Shown here in pieces: positions 61,982 through 64,000 of a stretch of DNA of 64,000 nt (positions are counted from its first letter, which is position 1; each line of letters starts with the position of its first letter). The notes under the pieces were generated by a model. The model saw nothing but the letters and a program-made list of their open reading frames with translations. It did no database searches and was not told the DNA's origin. Source of the stretch: Acetobacter ascendens (GTDB lineage Bacteria > Pseudomonadota > Alphaproteobacteria > Acetobacterales > Acetobacteraceae); assembly GCF_001766235.1 (NCBI RefSeq), contig NZ_CP015164.1, forward strand, positions 310,001 to 374,000. The letters run 5' to 3'. Both the position numbers and the translations under genes were made by a program.

Positions 61982-64000
61982 ATGGCGGTTTCGGACGTAC
62001 TGGCAACCGCTCTTAACGGTGCCAATATCGCTTACCTTGCGGATCTGTATGCCCAGTGGGCAAAAGATCCCAAAAGTGCGGATCCGTCCTTCGATATTCT
62101 GTTCAGCTCACTGGGCGATGATGAAGCCGCAGTGCTGAAGGATGCCGTTGGGGCCTCTTGGGCGCCACGCCCTTCCATTATCACGGGGGATGAACCCGCA
62201 CCTGCTCCGAAGGGGAAAGGTGGCCCGGCTGGTGGGTTGGCCGCGCAGGATAGCCTGGCCATTGCCCGGCTGATCCGTGCGTATCGTGAATACGGCCATC
62301 TGGAAGCCTCGCTTGATCCGCTGGGCCTGAAGGAACCTCATAAAACCGAGGAACTGGACCCCGCCACATACGGTTTTGGTGAAAAAGACCTGAACCGCGA
62401 AGTGTTTATTGGCTCGCTGCTTGATCCGCTGCTCAAGGGCAAGAACACGGCCAAGGTTTCCGAGGTTATTGCAGCACTCCGTTCTGTGTATTGCGAAAGC
62501 ATTGGCGCGGAATACATGTATGCCCGTAACCACGAACAGCGCGAATGGCTGCGCAAACGCTTGGAAGGCGATAACTGGCGCGCCCACGTAACGGTGGAAG
62601 AGCAGAAAGTTATCCTAGCTAACCTGACCGAAGCCGAAGGTTTTGAGGCATTCTGCCAGAAGCGTTACGTGGGCGCCAAGCGTTTTGGTCTGGAAGGGGG
62701 CGAAATCTCCATTCCATCCCTGCACGCCATTATTGATTCCTGTGCCAGCCAGGGGGTGACATCGGTTGCCATCGGTATGGCGCATCGTGGCCGCTTGAAC
62801 ACGCTGGTTAACGTGGTGCGCAAGCCTTACGTGGCTATCTTTAACGAATTTGCCGGTGGTTCCTTCAAACCAGATAACGTTGAAGGTTCGGGCGATGTTA
62901 AATACCACCTTGGTTCCTCCACAGATGTAGATGTGGCAGGCAAGGCAGTGCATATTTCGCTCCAGCCCAACCCTTCACATCTGGAAGCGGTTGATCCGGT
63001 TGTGTGCGGTAAGGTGCGCGCCATTCAGGATGATGCGGGCGATACGGAAAAACGTCTTTCCAGCCTTGGCGTTATTATCCACGGTGATGCTGCATTTGCC
63101 GGACAAGGCATTGTTTACGAAACCTTTGCCATGTCCCAACTGCCGGGATACCGCACGGGTGGCACCATCCATATGGTGGTGAACAACCAGATTGGCTTTA
63201 CCACCAATCCGGAATGTGGGCATTCGGGCGTTTACGGCACCGATGTTGCAAAATCCATTGAAGCCCCCGTGCTGCATGTGAATGGTGATGATGCCGAGGC
63301 GGTAATTTACGTTTCTCGCCTTGCAGCAGATTACCGTCAGGCTTTTGCAAGTGACATTGTGCTGGATATCGTCTGCTATCGTCGCCACGGGCATAACGAA
63401 ACGGATGAGCCAGTCTTCACTCAGCCGGTCATGTACAAAGCCATTGCCGCGCATGATACCCCGCACACGCTTTATGCAAAACGCCTTGTAAAAGCAGGCG
63501 TTGTGACGGATGACGAAGTGAAGGCCCAGTGGGATGCCTTCCATGCCAAACTGGATGATGATTACAAGGCTGCCCAGTCTTACAAGGTGAACAAGGCAGA
63601 CTGGCTGGAAGGTGGCTGGAAAGGCTTGGTGGCTGCTGGTCATGATCCGGAACGCGCCTTCCCTGAAACAGGTGTTGCACTGGATGCGCTGCGCAAGATT
63701 GGCGAAGCCATTACAAAAGTGCCAGAAGGCTTCAACCTGAATTCCAAAATTGCCCGCCAGCTTAAGGCCAAGGCAAATATGTTCAGCTCGGGTGAAGGGT
63801 TTGACTGGGCAACCGGTGAGGCTCTGGGCTTTGGCTCCCTGTTGCTGGATGGCCACCGCGTGCGTCTTTCTGGTGAGGATTGCCAGCGCGGCACGTTCAG
63901 CCAGCGTCATGCCGTTTGGACGGATCAGGAAAACCAGACACCCTTTACGCCGCTGAACCATATTCAGGACAAGCAGGCAAAAATCGAAATCTGGAACTCG
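61982..64000 (+). CDS. sucA: 2-oxoglutarate dehydrogenase E1, 3' end missing
   Basis: Thiamine-diphosphate E1 of the 2-oxoglutarate dehydrogenase complex, which decarboxylates 2-oxoglutarate in the TCA cycle. 673 residues are visible of about 950. The N-terminal E2-binding helix reads NIAYLADLYAQWAKDP. IGMAHRGRLNTLVN, the ThDP/Mg site GDAAFAGQG (residues 368-376) with VVNNQIGFTTNP, and CYRRHGHNETDEP are typical. The start at 61982 has AAGGAGG 8 nt upstream (61967-61973); an ATG at 61975 stops at once. The 209 bp upstream hold a CTCCGC/GCGGAG hairpin but no gene. Confidence 0.96.
   Translation, partial: MAVSDVLATALNGANIAYLADLYAQWAKDPKSADPSFDILFSSLGDDEAAVLKDAVGASWAPRPSIITGDEPAPAPKGKGGPAGGLAAQDSLAIARLIRAYREYGHLEASLDPLGLKEPHKTEELDPATYGFGEKDLNREVFIGSLLDPLLKGKNTAKVSEVIAALRSVYCESIGAEYMYARNHEQREWLRKRLEGDNWRAHVTVEEQKVILANLTEAEGFEAFCQKRYVGAKRFGLEGGEISIPSLHAIIDSCASQGVTSVAIGMAHRGRLNTLVNVVRKPYVAIFNEFAGGSFKPDNVEGSGDVKYHLGSSTDVDVAGKAVHISLQPNPSHLEAVDPVVCGKVRAIQDDAGDTEKRLSSLGVIIHGDAAFAGQGIVYETFAMSQLPGYRTGGTIHMVVNNQIGFTTNPECGHSGVYGTDVAKSIEAPVLHVNGDDAEAVIYVSRLAADYRQAFASDIVLDIVCYRRHGHNETDEPVFTQPVMYKAIAAHDTPHTLYAKRLVKAGVVTDDEVKAQWDAFHAKLDDDYKAAQSYKVNKADWLEGGWKGLVAAGHDPERAFPETGVALDALRKIGEAITKVPEGFNLNSKIARQLKAKANMFSSGEGFDWATGEALGFGSLLLDGHRVRLSGEDCQRGTFSQRHAVWTDQENQTPFTPLNHIQDKQAKIEIWNS

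Noticed and set aside
62975-63961. 328-codon open frame on the minus strand
   Set aside because: Antisense to sucA, which is unmistakable. Its Cys/His-rich composition is typical of a mirrored frame.

Overview
The window looks like ordinary chromosome of an acetic acid bacterium (Acetobacteraceae, most likely Acetobacter). This is inferred from family-level features: alphaproteobacterial families such as DUF3035 and DUF1491, the divergent gltX/comEC pair, a compact RNase R, a recX-coupled CHAP lipoprotein, moderate-to-high G+C, and an acetyl-CoA synthetase with a 2-oxoglutarate dehydrogenase E1. The last gene argues against Gluconobacter, which lacks it. Species cannot be fixed from the sequence alone. 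No tRNA, rRNA or CRISPR array was seen. Coding density is high and nearly all genes are housekeeping.

Layout. 1-13.7 kb: the 3' part of acs, then small conserved genes (DUF1653, secreted and membrane proteins, an RlmM-like methyltransferase coupled to a DUF423 protein, a PduO-type cobalamin adenosyltransferase), a D-lactate/2-hydroxyglutarate-type FAD dehydrogenase, tsaC/sua5, cysQ, the convergent pepA/holC pair and an aldo/keto reductase. 13.7-22.4 kb, minus strand: an HtrA-type protease, hrpB, a lipoprotein, then argD-argF-hypothetical-hslO. 22.6-34.7 kb, plus strand: recX-CHAP, tatA, the methionine-salvage genes mtnB-mtnD-mtnC, ribF, ileS-lspA-DUF3035-mutL and a stand-alone nuoM. 34.8-42.4 kb: an EamA exporter, parE, a secreted protein, a lipoprotein, a divergent Rrf2-regulator/cysK pair and an OmpA-type porin.

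42.5-55.0 kb is one tightly packed minus-strand run of nine genes: gltX-pyrB-pyrC(pseudo-enzyme type)-plsY-dprA-topA-rnr-ctp-DUF1491. Most junctions overlap or are under 32 bp. It combines tRNA charging, pyrimidine and phospholipid synthesis, DNA processing and RNA decay.

55.1-60.05 kb is the only clearly disturbed segment. The DNA-uptake channel gene comEC is broken three ways: an extra T in a 7-T run, a 2.8-kb insertion of two different IS110/IS1111-type elements lying tail to tail, and a 26-bp tandem duplication. Both elements have subterminal inverted repeats, long 3' non-coding ends, and a shared hairpin-loop sequence in those ends that may mark their guide (bridge) RNAs. The non-coding end of the first also carries a 10-nt match to the comEC sequence next to its insertion point. 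dprA, also used in transformation, is intact. The window closes with an AhpD-like protein, zapE and the 5' two thirds of sucA. I saw no wholly new gene system; the comEC/IS region is the most informative part.
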